Notes: generated by a model from the letters alone, not told the origin. Counted from the stretch's first letter, positions 8,743 through 18,459 are shown. The stretch: DNA of 64,000 nucleotides from Brucella grignonensis (GCF_002252505.1 NZ_NNRL01000158.1:62001-126000); one strand, 5' to 3'. Translations and numbers: made by a program.

Positions 8743-8878
8743 CCAATTCAAGAACACATCAATTGTTCCTTGTATTCCCGATGCTTAAGCCTCGGGAATG
8801 GCGATTTATATATTTTATGAATTTCGCACTTGCCAAACCCACCATTTCGCAGGAACTTAAATAGATCGAATCTAGTTT

Positions 8879-8888
8879 TTATCTATAA
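8879..8888. promoter_or_regulatory. BioR operator upstream of bioY
   Basis: A second perfect TTATCTATAA, 12 bases before the bioY ATG and identical to the box at 8048. GAGG, the ribosome site, follows it. Confidence 0.88.
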
Positions 8889-8900
8889 TTTGAGGACGCT

Positions 8901-9467
8901 ATGGTAAGCATCACGCAATCCCGCGCAACGTTCAGCCCACTCAATCTGGAATCCCGTTCACCGGCAATGCGTCTCGCAGCCGTTGCATTCGGCACATTGG
9001 TTCTGGCGATTTCATCACAGGTCGCAGTACCGATGATTCCGGTTCCGATCACACTGCAGACACTGATCGTCCCGCTGATTGGTGCGCTATATGGCTGGCG
9101 TCTTGGCTTCGTTACCGTTCTGGCCTGGCTCGGCGAAGCCATGATCGGCCTGCCAGTTCTGGCTGGTGGAGCAGGCGGTATTCAGCATTTTGCTGGTCCA
9201 ACGGCGGGCTATCTCGTCTCGTTTCCGATCATCGCAGCCATGACAGGCTATCTGGCAGAACGTGGCTGGAACGGCAAACGCTTTGGTCTTGCTTTTGTAT
9301 CGTTTCTCGCTGCGAACCTTCTCTGCCTCGCACTGGGTGCCGCTTGGCTTGCAGGCGCTATCGGCATTGAAAAGGCCGTCGCTTTTGGCGTAACGCCATT
9401 CCTCATTGGTGCGCTCATCAAATCTGCGCTCGGCGCTGCAATTCTCAAAGCATCGGCGAAGGCCTGA
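8901..9467 (+). CDS. bioY: biotin transporter BioY
   Basis: A 188-aa hydrophobic protein of the BioY family, the substrate-binding S-component of biotin ECF transporters. Around six membrane helices are visible. Family hallmarks include ISSQVAVPMIPVPITLQT (residues about 35-52), GAGGIQHFAGPTAGYL and a C-terminal membrane helix. The energising bioM and bioN genes are not adjacent, so it either works alone, as some BioY proteins do, or uses a shared module encoded elsewhere. A BioR box precedes it, giving repression at high biotin. It is followed after nine bases by a DUF1284 gene. Confidence 0.94.
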   Translation: MVSITQSRATFSPLNLESRSPAMRLAAVAFGTLVLAISSQVAVPMIPVPITLQTLIVPLIGALYGWRLGFVTVLAWLGEAMIGLPVLAGGAGGIQHFAGPTAGYLVSFPIIAAMTGYLAERGWNGKRFGLAFVSFLAANLLCLALGAAWLAGAIGIEKAVAFGVTPFLIGALIKSALGAAILKASAKA

Positions 9468-9476
9468 TACGAAACG

Positions 9477-9908
9477 ATGACCGTTCGCCTGCGCGGCCAC
9501 CATCTTCTTTGCATGCTGACCTATATTGGCAAAGGCTACAGTCCGGCTTTCGTGGAAAACTACGACACGATTGCCGGACGGCTCATGCAAGGAGAAGATA
9601 TCGAGCTCGTCGCCGGGCCTGACGATATTTGCCAACCCCTGCTTTGCGAAGGCGATTGCCACTGCTTCAATAGAAGCGTCACCGTTCGTGACAAACTGGC
9701 GCTTGAGGCAGTATCCGATCTGTTGGACACAACGCTCTCTGCAGGCACATTGTTTAACCTCAACACAGAGAAGCTCGCTCAGATGCGCTCAGCCTTTGCC
9801 GAAGGCAGCCTACGCAAAGCCTGCTGCTCCTGCGAATGGTCTGATCTTTGCACGCGCATCTCTGTCACCGACAACTATGCGAATGTCAAAATTGCCATAA
9901 GATCATGA
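9477..9908 (+). CDS. DUF1284 cysteine-rich protein
   Basis: A 143-aa protein starting TVRLRGHHLLCMLTYIGKGY after the Met, the DUF1284 signature. Clustered cysteines in LCEGDCHCF and ACCSCEWSDLC suggest an iron-sulfur or other metal site. It lies nine bases after bioY and has no promoter gap, so it is expected to be co-transcribed under BioR. A role linked to biotin is inferred only from this arrangement; the family's biochemical function is not known to me. A strong terminator follows. Confidence 0.85.
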   Translation: MTVRLRGHHLLCMLTYIGKGYSPAFVENYDTIAGRLMQGEDIELVAGPDDICQPLLCEGDCHCFNRSVTVRDKLALEAVSDLLDTTLSAGTLFNLNTEKLAQMRSAFAEGSLRKACCSCEWSDLCTRISVTDNYANVKIAIRS

Positions 9909-9916
9909 GATAAAGC

Positions 9917-9946
9917 AAAGCCGCCCTTTTCATCAAAGGGCGGCTT
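9917..9946 (+). terminator. terminator of the bioY operon
   Basis: AAAGCCGCCCTTTT with a complementary AAGGGCGGCTTTT right half, then TCGTTT. It lies nine bases after the DUF1284 stop. On the minus strand it can also serve the convergent terC gene. Confidence 0.85.
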
Positions 9947-9960
9947 TTCGTTTCAAACAA

Positions 9961-10704
9961 CTATCCCTGTTTTCGTTTACGCCGGGCCAGCATATTGAGA
10001 GCCTCGACCAGCGCCGAGAAGCCCATAGCCGCATATATATAGCCCTTTGGCACGTGGAAGCCGAAGCCATCGGCAATCAGCGTCATGCCGATCATCAACA
10101 GGAAGCCCAGTGCCAGCATCACAATGGTCGGATTGTTGGCAATGAACCGCGACAGCGGGTCGGCCGCGAGCAGCATGACTGTAACGGCAGAAAGCACTGC
10201 AATGACCATGATTGCAATCTCGTCGGTCATACCGACAGCAGTAATGATCGAATCGACCGAGAACACCAGATCGAGGATCAATATCTGCACAATGGCAGCA
10301 CCCATCGTCAGCTGAACGACTTTGCCACCGATGTTTTCCTTACCGTCTTCCGGATCGACAGTGTGATGGATTTCCTTGGTCGCTTTCCACACGAGGAAAA
10401 GACCACCGGCGATCAGAATAATATCGCGCCAGGAGAAGCCATGATCGAAGGCGTGGAAGACTGGTTCTTTCAGCTGCACAATGATGGAGATCGTGAACAG
10501 CAATGCCAGACGCAAAATGAGCGCTGCACCAATGCCAATGCGCCGTGCTTTGGATTGCAACTCGGCGGGCAGCTTATTGGTCAGAATCGATATGAAAATA
10601 AGATTGTCGATGCCAAGGACGACTTCCATCGTCACCAGCGTAATCAGTGCGGCCCATCCGCCTGGACTTGAAAGAAATGCCAGATGCTCGGCAAAGAATT
10701 CCAT
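9961..10704 (-). CDS. TerC family integral membrane protein
   Basis: A 247-aa protein with about seven membrane helices. TerC features are the acidic membrane motifs [12 protein letters not shown] near the N-terminus and [16 protein letters not shown] in the middle. Relatives export or handle manganese or other metal ions, or protect membrane protein insertion; the substrate here is unknown. AAGGGG precedes the ATG. I looked for a manganese (yybP-ykoY) riboswitch in the upstream 167 bases and did not find its conserved core. Confidence 0.9.
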   Translation of the reverse strand: MEFFAEHLAFLSSPGGWAALITLVTMEVVLGIDNLIFISILTNKLPAELQSKARRIGIGAALILRLALLFTISIIVQLKEPVFHAFDHGFSWRDIILIAGGLFLVWKATKEIHHTVDPEDGKENIGGKVVQLTMGAAIVQILILDLVFSVDSIITAVGMTDEIAIMVIAVLSAVTVMLLAADPLSRFIANNPTIVMLALGFLLMIGMTLIADGFGFHVPKGYIYAAMGFSALVEALNMLARRKRKQG

Positions 10705-10871
10705 TGAGTCGTGTCCCCTTACGAAAGCTCATCGCCAGGAAATAGGAACTCCGCAAAAACGTTCAACCGGCGGCGATCACCTATCTGCAATCAGCCGCCC
10801 GATTGACGATAACTTCCTAAATCAGCACAAAATGAAGCGTTACAGCCGTTCCCGCTTTTGGCTCAAATGCT

Positions 10872-11696
10872 TTATTTCCAGAACGATGGAATGGTCTCTT
10901 CAAGCCTTGCGCCGATACGCAAAGGGGCCGCTTTTTCTGCAAGTCCTGTACGATCCGATATCTCTATCCCGACACCGCAAATCGTGGCCGGCCCGCTGGC
11001 CGCTTCAAAACGGCCTTTTGGTACTTTCGACAGAAAGCGGTTGAGCGGCTCTTCCTTGTCCATACCAAGCGATGAGTCATAATCGCCGCACATGCCTGCA
11101 TCAGACATATAGGCCGTACCGTTGCGCAGGATCTGGCAATCCGCGGTCGGTACATGGGTATGCGTTCCAACAACGGCGCTGGCACGACCATCGACAAAAT
11201 GGCCGAAGCATTGCTTTTCGCTGGTTGCTTCCGCATGAAAATCGAAAAATACCGCATCCGCCTGTTCACCGAGCGGGCAGGCTTCAAGAATCTTCTCGGC
11301 AGCGATGAAAGGATCATCGAGGTCCGGATGCATGAACACGCGGCCCATCACATTGGAAACCAGCACGCGCGCACCGTTTTTGGCGATGTAAAGCCCCTCG
11401 CCCTTACCAGCCGTTCCTTTCGGAAAGTTCGCGGGACGTAAGAAACGGTCTTCACGCTTGGAGAAGTCCAGCGCCTCACGCTGATCCCATACATGATTTC
11501 CCGTCGTCACTACATCCGCACCCGCGCGGATCGTGTCGTGGAAAATTTCTTCGGTTATGCCAAAGCCGCCAGCGGCATTCTCACCGTTGACGATCACAAA
11601 ATCCAGCTTGAGATCAGAAATCAGCCCCGGCAGCTTTTCATAGACCGCCGTGCGCCCCGACCGGCCCACCATGTCACCAAGAAAAAGTAATCTCAT
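10872..11696 (-). CDS. YmdB/TIGR00282-type metallophosphoesterase
   Basis: A 274-aa cytoplasmic calcineurin-like phosphoesterase starting MRLLFLGDMVGRSGR. Metal ligands are visible in GDMVG, VNGENAAGGFG, TGNHVWDQRE and GTHTHVPTAD. Bacillus YmdB hydrolyses 2',3'- and 3',5'-cyclic nucleotides; the same activity is plausible but not shown. It begins 13 bases after the stop of the cyclo-ligase gene, so both form an operon downstream of the zapA-6S RNA region, a common order in Alphaproteobacteria. Confidence 0.9.
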   Translation of the reverse strand: MRLLFLGDMVGRSGRTAVYEKLPGLISDLKLDFVIVNGENAAGGFGITEEIFHDTIRAGADVVTTGNHVWDQREALDFSKREDRFLRPANFPKGTAGKGEGLYIAKNGARVLVSNVMGRVFMHPDLDDPFIAAEKILEACPLGEQADAVFFDFHAEATSEKQCFGHFVDGRASAVVGTHTHVPTADCQILRNGTAYMSDAGMCGDYDSSLGMDKEEPLNRFLSKVPKGRFEAASGPATICGVGIEISDRTGLAEKAAPLRIGARLEETIPSFWK

Positions 11697-11709
11697 AAAT
11701 GCGTCTTTA

Positions 11710-12306
11710 TCAGCCCTGATTGAATGAGCGCAAGCCGGTCTCGGTCAGTATATGGTGAAGAGCAATATCGTGCGGCTCATTGGGCACATGCGGCACTTCC
11801 TGACAATCAAACGCCATTCCGACCAATAGCGGCTCCAGACCTCGTTTGGCAAAGCGCGCCAGCGCCCGGTCATAATGTCCGGCACCATAGCCCAACCGAT
11901 GACCGCGGCTGTCAAAACCGGCCAACGGCATAAGCATGATCGCAGGATCGACCAGCGGAGCATTTTTGTCCGGCCCCATGGTCCCAAACCCGGTTTGAAC
12001 CAGTTCCGCATCGGGTAGAAATTCACGGAAGGCGATGGTCTCTTTGTCGAGCACAACAGGCAGGCAGAGCCTTACACCCTTTTCACGCATGAAAGACAAC
12101 AACGGACGCGGATCGATCTCGGAACGGATAGGCCAATAACCTGCGATCATCATGCCTTTGAGAGCTATGATGGCCGTTTCGGCCTTTTTCGCAGCCGACA
12201 AGGAAGCCTCGTAGCGAAACCGGGGGTCAAGTGAGTCGCGGCGCGACAGCACCATACGCCTCAGCACTTGCTTGTTGTCACCCTGCTGCTGTCCGTCATC
12301 GTTCAT
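11710..12306 (-). CDS. 5-formyltetrahydrofolate cyclo-ligase
   Basis: A 198-aa ATP-dependent enzyme that turns 5-formyl-THF into 5,10-methenyl-THF. Features: an N-terminal basic segment (RRMVLSRRDSLDP) for ATP and folate binding, YWPIRSEIDPRPLL, and the C-terminal signature LAGFDSRGHRLGYGAGHYDR. In many proteobacteria this gene follows zapA and the 6S RNA gene. Here the order holds, but a 327-aa membrane protein gene is inserted between 6S RNA and this gene. Confidence 0.93.
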   Translation of the reverse strand: MNDDGQQQGDNKQVLRRMVLSRRDSLDPRFRYEASLSAAKKAETAIIALKGMMIAGYWPIRSEIDPRPLLSFMREKGVRLCLPVVLDKETIAFREFLPDAELVQTGFGTMGPDKNAPLVDPAIMLMPLAGFDSRGHRLGYGAGHYDRALARFAKRGLEPLLVGMAFDCQEVPHVPNEPHDIALHHILTETGLRSFNQG

Positions 12307-12356
12307 TACAGCGCCCTCCAGTTACTTTGCTAGTGGAACCGGAATGACGGCATCCG

Positions 12357-13340
12357 TCAAGAAGCAGCTGCAATCCGTTCTGAGCGATCCCGAATAACTT
12401 TCAACACAACACCATGAAAATCATTCAGAAAAACCTTGCCCCACAGGTCACAATAGAAATTGATCGGCGTTGCAATCTGATAGCGGGTGGTGAGTGTGAG
12501 ACGCGTGTGACCGTTGGGCAGAGGTTCAAGGCGATAGTCGCCATTAGCAAGCTTGAGATAGTCGCTGTTCACATCGATGTGGGCCTCAACAGCTGCCGGT
12601 ATCGAATCAGGTAAAAATCGAAAATCCCACGCCAAAAGCCTGTTCTCTTCCCAGTGCGTCACGATTTCCTGAAATTTGACACCCCGTGTCCATTCCAACT
12701 GACGTACGGCACCGATTCCCTTGCCCTCAAGGCGAGCATCCACAGGCTGTGGAACACCGACAACGCCATGGCTGAATGTCCATGACAGCTCATCCTGACG
12801 AACATCACGGATTTCAGCAGTCTGTTGCCACACCACTTCTGGCGACGCCGCAATATCGATAACCGTCGTCACAGCCCCATCATGCGGCTCATATTTCAGC
12901 AATGGCTCGAGCGGGTAAAACAGCAACGGCAGCACGATCACAAGCATGGTGGAGCGCGGCGTGCGGAAACGACGAATAAGCGAAAGCGTCACCCAGGACC
13001 CCAGTGCAGAGAAAACGCAGAAAAATGGCGAGGCCATCACCACGCAGATGCCACCTTCTCTGAACCCAACCATGCTGACGACCACCAGGCCGCCGATGAT
13101 CATCCAGCCCATTCTTACATGGCGCCACAGGCCCTTTTCTGCACGTGGATCACTGAGACTGGAAGCAAGGCTCGATATCGCCATCGGCAAAAGCATAAGC
13201 CCGCCGATAAACGGCATCCATTCCCGCGCCGTGTTTACCCAGATCAGGATATAGAGCATCAGCCCGTAAGCCACCGCCACTGGAACAGCAACGCGCAAAC
13301 GTTCAAAAAAGCCGGGTGAATTTGGGGGAGAAGAATTCAT
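12357..13340 (-). CDS. membrane-anchored SRPBCC (START-like) domain protein
   Basis: About 327 aa. The N-terminal half holds roughly five hydrophobic segments (residues about 12-160). The C-terminal half resembles a polyketide-cyclase/START-like ligand-binding fold: DIAASPEVVWQQT near the fold start and LTLTTRYQIATPINFYCDLW near the end. Such domains bind lipids or other hydrophobic ligands; no catalytic residue is evident. ATG 13340 (MNSSPPNSPG) is preferred over 13421 by hydrophobicity layout; neither has a clear ribosome site. It interrupts the usual 6S RNA-cyclo-ligase adjacency. Function unknown. Confidence 0.72.
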   Translation of the reverse strand: MNSSPPNSPGFFERLRVAVPVAVAYGLMLYILIWVNTAREWMPFIGGLMLLPMAISSLASSLSDPRAEKGLWRHVRMGWMIIGGLVVVSMVGFREGGICVVMASPFFCVFSALGSWVTLSLIRRFRTPRSTMLVIVLPLLFYPLEPLLKYEPHDGAVTTVIDIAASPEVVWQQTAEIRDVRQDELSWTFSHGVVGVPQPVDARLEGKGIGAVRQLEWTRGVKFQEIVTHWEENRLLAWDFRFLPDSIPAAVEAHIDVNSDYLKLANGDYRLEPLPNGHTRLTLTTRYQIATPINFYCDLWGKVFLNDFHGVVLKVIRDRSERIAAAS

Positions 13341-13486
13341 GGAAAAACGCACATATCTTTGAAGGATAAGGCGTTTTAGAGCATTCGCGCCAAAAGCGCG
13401 AGGCAGCTTTGGACTGAACAACGCATAAGTTAGGAAAGTGCATAAATCAGAGAAAAGTGGCGACCACGACGACCGATGGTAGTGAT

Positions 13487-13640
13487 TGATCCCGGGAACC
13501 TACAACGTAGGTGGGCGCCATATGCGAAAGCCCACAGGCCTTCACAGGGACAGCTCCCTTAGAGATCAATAAGGCCCCGGGGATGCTGTAACACCTGTCG
13601 GGAAGCGCAGTACGCCGACAACCTATATAGGCCCTGTCAG
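13487..13640 (-). ncRNA. ssrS: 6S RNA
   Basis: The conserved 6S location, immediately downstream of zapA on the same strand and upstream of the cyclo-ligase gene. Read on the minus strand, a long closing stem forms: bases 13634-13621 (GGGCCTATATAGGT) pair, with small bulges, with 13512-13491. The internal region can fold as a rod with an asymmetric central bubble, as 6S RNA mimics an open promoter to bind RNA polymerase. No coding frame occupies the interval. Exact ends are estimated to within some 10-15 bases. Confidence 0.75.
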
Positions 13641-13685
13641 AGGTGAGCGCCAGTAGCTTCGTTGATATGAGTTGTTATATTTTCT

Positions 13686-14057
13686 TCACGAAGAGCTTGG
13701 GCGCGGCGCAATGCGCGAGGCAACCTGTTCCAGACGAGCGGCCACATCCGAAAGCATGCCGGTAATCGCAGCATCGTTCTTGTCAGCACTGGTCAGTGCC
13801 TCATCGCGGGATCGGCGCAAAGTTTCAATCTCGGTTTCAAGGCCTTTGATGCGCTTTTGCGTTTCAGCAAGCTCGTCCATCACCATGATGCCAGCCATCA
13901 CCGTCAGACGCAGATCCCCGATTTCCCCGAAAGAAGACTTCAGATGGGTGACATACTGGTCGAAACGATCGGCAAGACCGGAGAGATGCTCCTCCTGCCC
14001 TTCATCACAGGCCATGCGATAAGCTTTGCCGTCGATTGTAACGGTAACAGTCGCCAT
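13686..14057 (-). CDS. zapA: cell division protein ZapA
   Basis: A 123-aa protein starting MATVTVTIDGKAYRMACDEG, the ZapA beta-hairpin entry, then a helix with LRLTVMAGIMVMDEL and a C-terminal coiled coil. ZapA bundles FtsZ filaments at the division site. It follows the DUF4164 gene by 10 bases and precedes 6S RNA, the classical order. ZapA identity is strong on N-terminus, size and context. Confidence 0.92.
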   Translation of the reverse strand: MATVTVTIDGKAYRMACDEGQEEHLSGLADRFDQYVTHLKSSFGEIGDLRLTVMAGIMVMDELAETQKRIKGLETEIETLRRSRDEALTSADKNDAAITGMLSDVAARLEQVASRIAPRPSSS

Positions 14058-14067
14058 GCTTATTCCC

Positions 14068-14340
14068 CTATCGATCCAGAACGGCGCGTATTGTCTCCAT
14101 AGCCGTCACGAGACGACGCGATACTTCGCGATTTGCGGCTTCCAGCCGTTCCGCGCGCGCCTCAGACTGATCGAGTTCCTGAGCAAGACGGCTGCGGTCA
14201 GCGTTCATCCGCTGCACCTCTTCCTCGGCTTCGGCGAAATCGCCTTCCTTGTCCAGCCGCAGGTCCACCGCTTGTTCAAGCGTATTGAGTGCCTTTTCCA
14301 GCCGTTCCAGGACCTGCCTGAGGGTCGTATCGGGTGCCAT
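14068..14340 (-). CDS. DUF4164 coiled-coil protein
   Basis: A 90-aa, almost wholly helical protein rich in Glu, Arg and Leu, starting MAPDTTLRQVLERLEKALN. It matches the DUF4164 type found next to zapA in Rhizobiales. GGAAAGGAT precedes ATG 14340; the frame extends to 14481 but that part has no ribosome site and unlike composition. Ten bases separate it from zapA, so it is likely to be a cell-division accessory protein, an inference from context only. Confidence 0.82.
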   Translation of the reverse strand: MAPDTTLRQVLERLEKALNTLEQAVDLRLDKEGDFAEAEEEVQRMNADRSRLAQELDQSEARAERLEAANREVSRRLVTAMETIRAVLDR

Positions 14341-14647
14341 CCATATCCTTTCCAATGCCAGATCACAGACCCAGATTACAGACTTCGAATCGCGCCTGCC
14401 GGACGGGCATCTTTGAAAAGACTGTAATAATCGGCCGCCCGATAAGCAACAAATGACGAGCCAGACTGGCCGTTCATGCACCGTTATCAGCGAAAAAAAG
14501 GCTTTTCGGTGATGAACAACCCATAAATTGCCCGCATCAGAGGCATGGTCGCGGACTGTTTATCGTTCAAAAGCCATCGTTTTGTTGACTCCTCAGTAAC
14601 AGGTGCTATGTGTCCCAAAGCCTTCTGTCGCGCGAGCATCTACAGAA

Positions 14648-14679
14648 TTTAATCGGTTTAAATTGATTAAATCGTTTAG
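14648..14679. promoter_or_regulatory. paired CG-centred motifs upstream of tkt
   Basis: TTTAATCGGTTTAAA and GATTAAATCGTTTAG, two similar CG-centred AT-rich partial palindromes with centres 19 bases apart, about 100 bases before the tkt ATG. The same pair with the same 19-base spacing precedes the aldolase gene (21031-21064). This looks like a tandem operator of a carbon-metabolism regulator; which one is not proven. Confidence 0.5.
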
Positions 14680-14755
14680 TATAAAGAGCTCGTGCTTCAG
14701 TCCCGAGGCATCGCCGCAACCCCGTTTAAACCTCTATGGAAAGACGGCCGAGACC

Positions 14756-16750
14756 ATGACGAATTCCGATAAACAAAACCAGTTGGCCAACGCTATCCGC
14801 TTTCTCTCGATTGATGCGGTTGAGAAAGCCAACTCCGGCCATCCTGGCCTGCCGATGGGCGCAGCCGACATCGCGACAACGCTTTATACGCGTTTCCTGT
14901 CGCACGACCCAAAGAATCCACATTGGCCAGATCGCGACCGTTTCGTGCTGTCAGCAGGTCACGGCTCAATGCTTCTTTATTCGCTGCTCTTCCTCTCGGG
15001 CTACGAAGATATCACCATCGACGAAATCAAGAATTTCCGTCAGCTTGGCGCACGCACCGCAGGCCATCCGGAATATGGTCATGCTGCCGGCATCGAGACC
15101 ACGACCGGTCCACTTGGTCAGGGCATTGCCAATGCTGTCGGCATGGCACTGTCCGAGCGCATACTGAACGCGCAGTTCGGTGATAGCCTTGTTGACCATT
15201 ACACCTATGTGATTGCCGGTGACGGCTGCCTCATGGAAGGCATCAGCCAGGAAGCCATCGCGCTTGCCGGCCACCTCAAGCTTAACAAGCTCATCGTCTT
15301 CTGGGATGACAACAACATCTCCATTGACGGCCCGATTTCGCTTTCTGACAATACCGACCAGCCTGCACGTTTCGCCGCTTCCGGCTGGAACACGCTTGCT
15401 GTTGACGGCCATGACCAGGATGCGATCGCCAAGGCTATCGAGCTGGCTAAAGTTTCCGACAAGCCAACGCTCATCGCCTGCAAGACCACCATTGGTTTCG
15501 GTTCACCAAACAAGGCTGGCACGAACAAGGTCCACGGCTCGCCGCTCGGTGCAGAAGAAATTGCTGCAACGCGCAAGGCACTCGGCTGGTCGGCAGAACC
15601 ATTTGTCGTTCCTGCCGAGGTTCTCGACGCATGGCGCGTTGCTGGCCTGAACGCTGCCAAGAAGCGTCAGGAATGGGAAAAGCGTCTGGCAAATGTCGAT
15701 GCTGAAACCCGTGCAGAATTTGAACGCCGCATGCGTGGCGACCTGCCTGCAAACTTCGATGAAGCCATCAACGAATACAAGAAGAAGCTTTCCGCTGAAA
15801 AGCCGAAAGTCGCGACGCGTAAATCGTCGGAAATGGCCCTGGAAGTCATCAATGGTGTTGTTCCTGAAACCATCGGCGGCTCGGCCGACCTGACCGGTTC
15901 CAACAACACCAAGACCAGCCAGACCAAAGCTGTTACGCCGGAAAACTACGGTGGACGTTACATCCACTACGGTATCCGCGAACACGGCATGGCTGCTGCG
16001 ATGAACGGCATGACACTGCATGGCGGCGTCATTCCTTACTCCGGCACCTTCCTGACCTTCTCGGATTATTGCCGTCCGGCAATGCGTCTGTCGTCGCTGA
16101 TGGGCATCCGCGTCATCTACGTCATGACCCATGATTCCATTGGTCTTGGCGAAGATGGTCCTACCCACCAGCCAGTCGAACATCTGGCTGTTCTGCGCGC
16201 AATTCCAAATCACAACGTCTTCCGCCCGGCAGACGCAGTGGAAGCAGCAGAATGCTGGCAGCTGGCGCTGAAGTCGACAAAGACACCTTCAACGCTGGCT
16301 CTGACCCGTCAGAACCTGCCAGTCGTGCGCACTGAACATCGCGAAGAAAACCTCTCCGCATTCGGCGCATACGAACTTGCAGCCGCAAGCAATGACGCCA
16401 AGGTCACGATCTTCGCAACCGGTTCTGAAGTGGAAATCGCGCTCAAGGCTCGTGACCTTCTCGAAGGCAAGGGCATTGCAACCCGCGTTGTTTCCGTTCC
16501 TTGCTTCGAACTGTTCGAAGAACAGAGCGATGCATACAAGAAGGCGACGCTCGGCAACGCACCGGTCAAGATCGCTATCGAAGCAGCACTCGGCCTCGGC
16601 TGGGAACGCTTCATCGGCGAAAACGGCGTCTTCATCGGCATGAAGGGCTTCGGCGCTTCGGGCGAAATCAACGATCTTTACAAGCATTTCGGCATCACAG
16701 CAGAAGCTGCTGCCGAAGCCGCGGAAAAGAAACTCAACGCCGCCGCATAA
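14756..16750 (+). CDS. tkt: transketolase
   Basis: A 664-aa thiamine-diphosphate enzyme that moves two-carbon units between sugar phosphates in the pentose phosphate and Calvin-type interconversions. N-terminal residues [12 protein letters not shown] contact TPP, the GDGCLMEG motif (near residue 155) binds Mg-TPP, and [11 protein letters not shown] lies in the pyrimidine domain. The start [10 protein letters not shown] (14756) agrees with family length; the frame reaches 14603 without support. It is followed by gap and pgk, forming the sugar phosphate block, though a terminator at 16756 separates tkt from gap. Confidence 0.97.
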   Translation: MTNSDKQNQLANAIRFLSIDAVEKANSGHPGLPMGAADIATTLYTRFLSHDPKNPHWPDRDRFVLSAGHGSMLLYSLLFLSGYEDITIDEIKNFRQLGARTAGHPEYGHAAGIETTTGPLGQGIANAVGMALSERILNAQFGDSLVDHYTYVIAGDGCLMEGISQEAIALAGHLKLNKLIVFWDDNNISIDGPISLSDNTDQPARFAASGWNTLAVDGHDQDAIAKAIELAKVSDKPTLIACKTTIGFGSPNKAGTNKVHGSPLGAEEIAATRKALGWSAEPFVVPAEVLDAWRVAGLNAAKKRQEWEKRLANVDAETRAEFERRMRGDLPANFDEAINEYKKKLSAEKPKVATRKSSEMALEVINGVVPETIGGSADLTGSNNTKTSQTKAVTPENYGGRYIHYGIREHGMAAAMNGMTLHGGVIPYSGTFLTFSDYCRPAMRLSSLMGIRVIYVMTHDSIGLGEDGPTHQPVEHLAVLRAIPNHNVFRPADAVEAAECWQLALKSTKTPSTLALTRQNLPVVRTEHREENLSAFGAYELAAASNDAKVTIFATGSEVEIALKARDLLEGKGIATRVVSVPCFELFEEQSDAYKKATLGNAPVKIAIEAALGLGWERFIGENGVFIGMKGFGASGEINDLYKHFGITAEAAAEAAEKKLNAAA

Positions 16751-16755
16751 TTATC

Positions 16756-16784
16756 AAACGCCGACGTTAAACACGTCGGCGTTT
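16756..16784 (+). terminator. terminator after tkt
   Basis: AAACGCCGACG and CGTCGGCGTTT arms, loop of about seven bases, then TACATTT. The T-run is short, so partial read-through into gap is possible. Confidence 0.7.
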
Positions 16785-16872
16785 ACATTTCCAGTTGAGG
16801 CGTTCCCAAACGCGTTCAACTGTTTTATCAAGCCACTGCATATGCAGAACCCTTTCGGGAGATTTAGAGAAA

Positions 16873-17880
16873 ATGGCAGTTCGCGTCGCAATTAACGGTT
16901 TTGGCCGCATCGGCCGTAATGTCCTCCGCGCTATCGTCGAGTCGGGCCGCACCGACATTCAGGTCGTTGCGATCAACGATCTGGGCCCAGTGGAAACAAA
17001 CGCGCATCTTCTGCGCTATGACAGCGTTCATGGTCGTTTTCCAAAGGAAGTAAAAGTCGTTGGCGACACCATCGACGTCGGTTACGGCCCGATCAAGGTT
17101 CACGCTGTCCGCAACCCGGCTGAACTGCCGTGGAAGGAAGAAGGCGTCGATATCGCCTTGGAATGCACCGGCATTTTCACAGCACGCGACAAGGCAGCTC
17201 TTCATCTTGAAGCAGGCGCAAAGCGCGTTATCGTTTCGGCTCCTGCCGACGGTGCTGACCTCACGGTCGTTTATGGTGTAAACCACGACAAGCTGACGAA
17301 GGACCATCTGGTCATTTCCAATGCTTCTTGCACCACCAACTGCCTTGCGCCAGTGGCACAGGTTCTCGACGATGCAATCGGCATCGAAAAGGGCTTCATG
17401 ACCACGATCCACTCCTACACGGGCGACCAGCCGACGCTGGACACCATGCACAAGGATCTCTACCGCGCACGCGCAGCAGCTCTTTCCATGATCCCGACCT
17501 CGACGGGTGCTGCAAAGGCTGTTGGTCTGGTTCTGCCAGAACTTAAAGGCAAGCTCGACGGCGTTGCAATCCGCGTTCCAACCCCGAATGTCTCGGTTGT
17601 TGACCTGACCTTCGTTGCCAAGCGCACGACCACCGTTGAAGAAATCAACAATGCGATCCGCGAAGCAGCCAATGGCCGCCTCAAGGGCATCCTTGGTTAC
17701 ACCGATGAGCCACTGGTTTCGCACGACTTCAACCACGATTCGCATTCGTCGATCTTCCACACCGACCAGACCAAGGTCATGGACGGCACCATGGTGCGTA
17801 TCCTGTCGTGGTACGACAATGAATGGGGCTTCTCGAGCCGCATGAGCGACACTGCAGTCGCTTTCGGCAAGCTGATCTAA
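16873..17880 (+). CDS. gap: glyceraldehyde-3-phosphate dehydrogenase, type I
   Basis: A 335-aa NAD(P)-dependent enzyme. The Rossmann fingerprint [10 protein letters not shown] opens the protein, the catalytic cysteine is in [12 protein letters not shown], and the C-terminal [13 protein letters not shown] is present. ATG 16873 (MAVRVAING) is the family start; GGGAGATTTAGAG lies upstream. It is followed after nine bases by the glycolipid-binding family gene and then pgk. Confidence 0.97.
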   Translation: MAVRVAINGFGRIGRNVLRAIVESGRTDIQVVAINDLGPVETNAHLLRYDSVHGRFPKEVKVVGDTIDVGYGPIKVHAVRNPAELPWKEEGVDIALECTGIFTARDKAALHLEAGAKRVIVSAPADGADLTVVYGVNHDKLTKDHLVISNASCTTNCLAPVAQVLDDAIGIEKGFMTTIHSYTGDQPTLDTMHKDLYRARAAALSMIPTSTGAAKAVGLVLPELKGKLDGVAIRVPTPNVSVVDLTFVAKRTTTVEEINNAIREAANGRLKGILGYTDEPLVSHDFNHDSHSSIFHTDQTKVMDGTMVRILSWYDNEWGFSSRMSDTAVAFGKLI

Positions 17881-17889
17881 GCAGCTTCA

Positions 17890-18459
17890 ATGTTTCGCTC
17901 CCTTCTCCCCACCGTTGCGCGCTGGCGTTCGCTGGAAGGAGAAGGGCTCGAACATCTCAGTATCGCGCCCGCCGGTAACACTTTCAACGCCACTGGCGTT
18001 ATTATCGGCGAGCGTGGCGATGTTCCCTACGGTGTACGTTATAGCATCGATTGCGCGAGCGACTGGCGCGTATTCCATTTCCTCATCGAAACGACATCCG
18101 GCTTAAGGCTCGAACTCAAATCCGATGGAAATGGGCACTGGACCACGATGGCCGGAGACGCATTACCCGAGTTCGATGGTTGCATGGACATTGATCTGGC
18201 AGGGACACCCTTCACCAATAGCTTGCCTATCCGCCGTCTGGGCCTGACGCCCGAAAGCGGAACAGTGCAGCTCGACATGCTTTACGTACCGTTCAATAGT
18301 TTCCGCCCGTTGCGCGACCGCCAACGATATACCTGTCTTAAGGAAGACAAGCTCTACCGTTACGCTGCCGCTGATCGCACGTTCACCGCTGAATTGCCTG
18401 TCGATGAAGACGGGCTTGTCACTGATTACCCAACCCTGTTCCAGCGCCTGCCTGTCTGA
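17890..18459 (+). CDS. putative glycolipid-binding family protein (PF06475 type)
   Basis: A 189-aa soluble protein with the repeated beta-strand pattern of the putative glycolipid-binding family: [15 protein letters not shown] near the start, [11 protein letters not shown], and [10 protein letters not shown] in the middle. No signal peptide is seen. It sits nine bases after gap and 47 before pgk, so it is embedded in a glycolytic operon. Why a lipid-binding-like protein should be co-expressed with gap and pgk is not obvious; the family name rests on fold similarity, not biochemistry. Confidence 0.8.
   Translation: MFRSLLPTVARWRSLEGEGLEHLSIAPAGNTFNATGVIIGERGDVPYGVRYSIDCASDWRVFHFLIETTSGLRLELKSDGNGHWTTMAGDALPEFDGCMDIDLAGTPFTNSLPIRRLGLTPESGTVQLDMLYVPFNSFRPLRDRQRYTCLKEDKLYRYAAADRTFTAELPVDEDGLVTDYPTLFQRLPV

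Noticed and set aside
10705-10871. Manganese riboswitch (yybP-ykoY) before terC
   Set aside because: The conserved core of the aptamer could not be found on the minus strand upstream of the gene.
15503-16213. 236-codon open frame antisense to tkt
   Set aside because: Shadow frame over a clear transketolase gene.
16800-16830. A third carbon-type operator before gap
   Set aside because: CCAAACGCGTTCAAC has a different centre and spacing and no partner motif 19 bases away.
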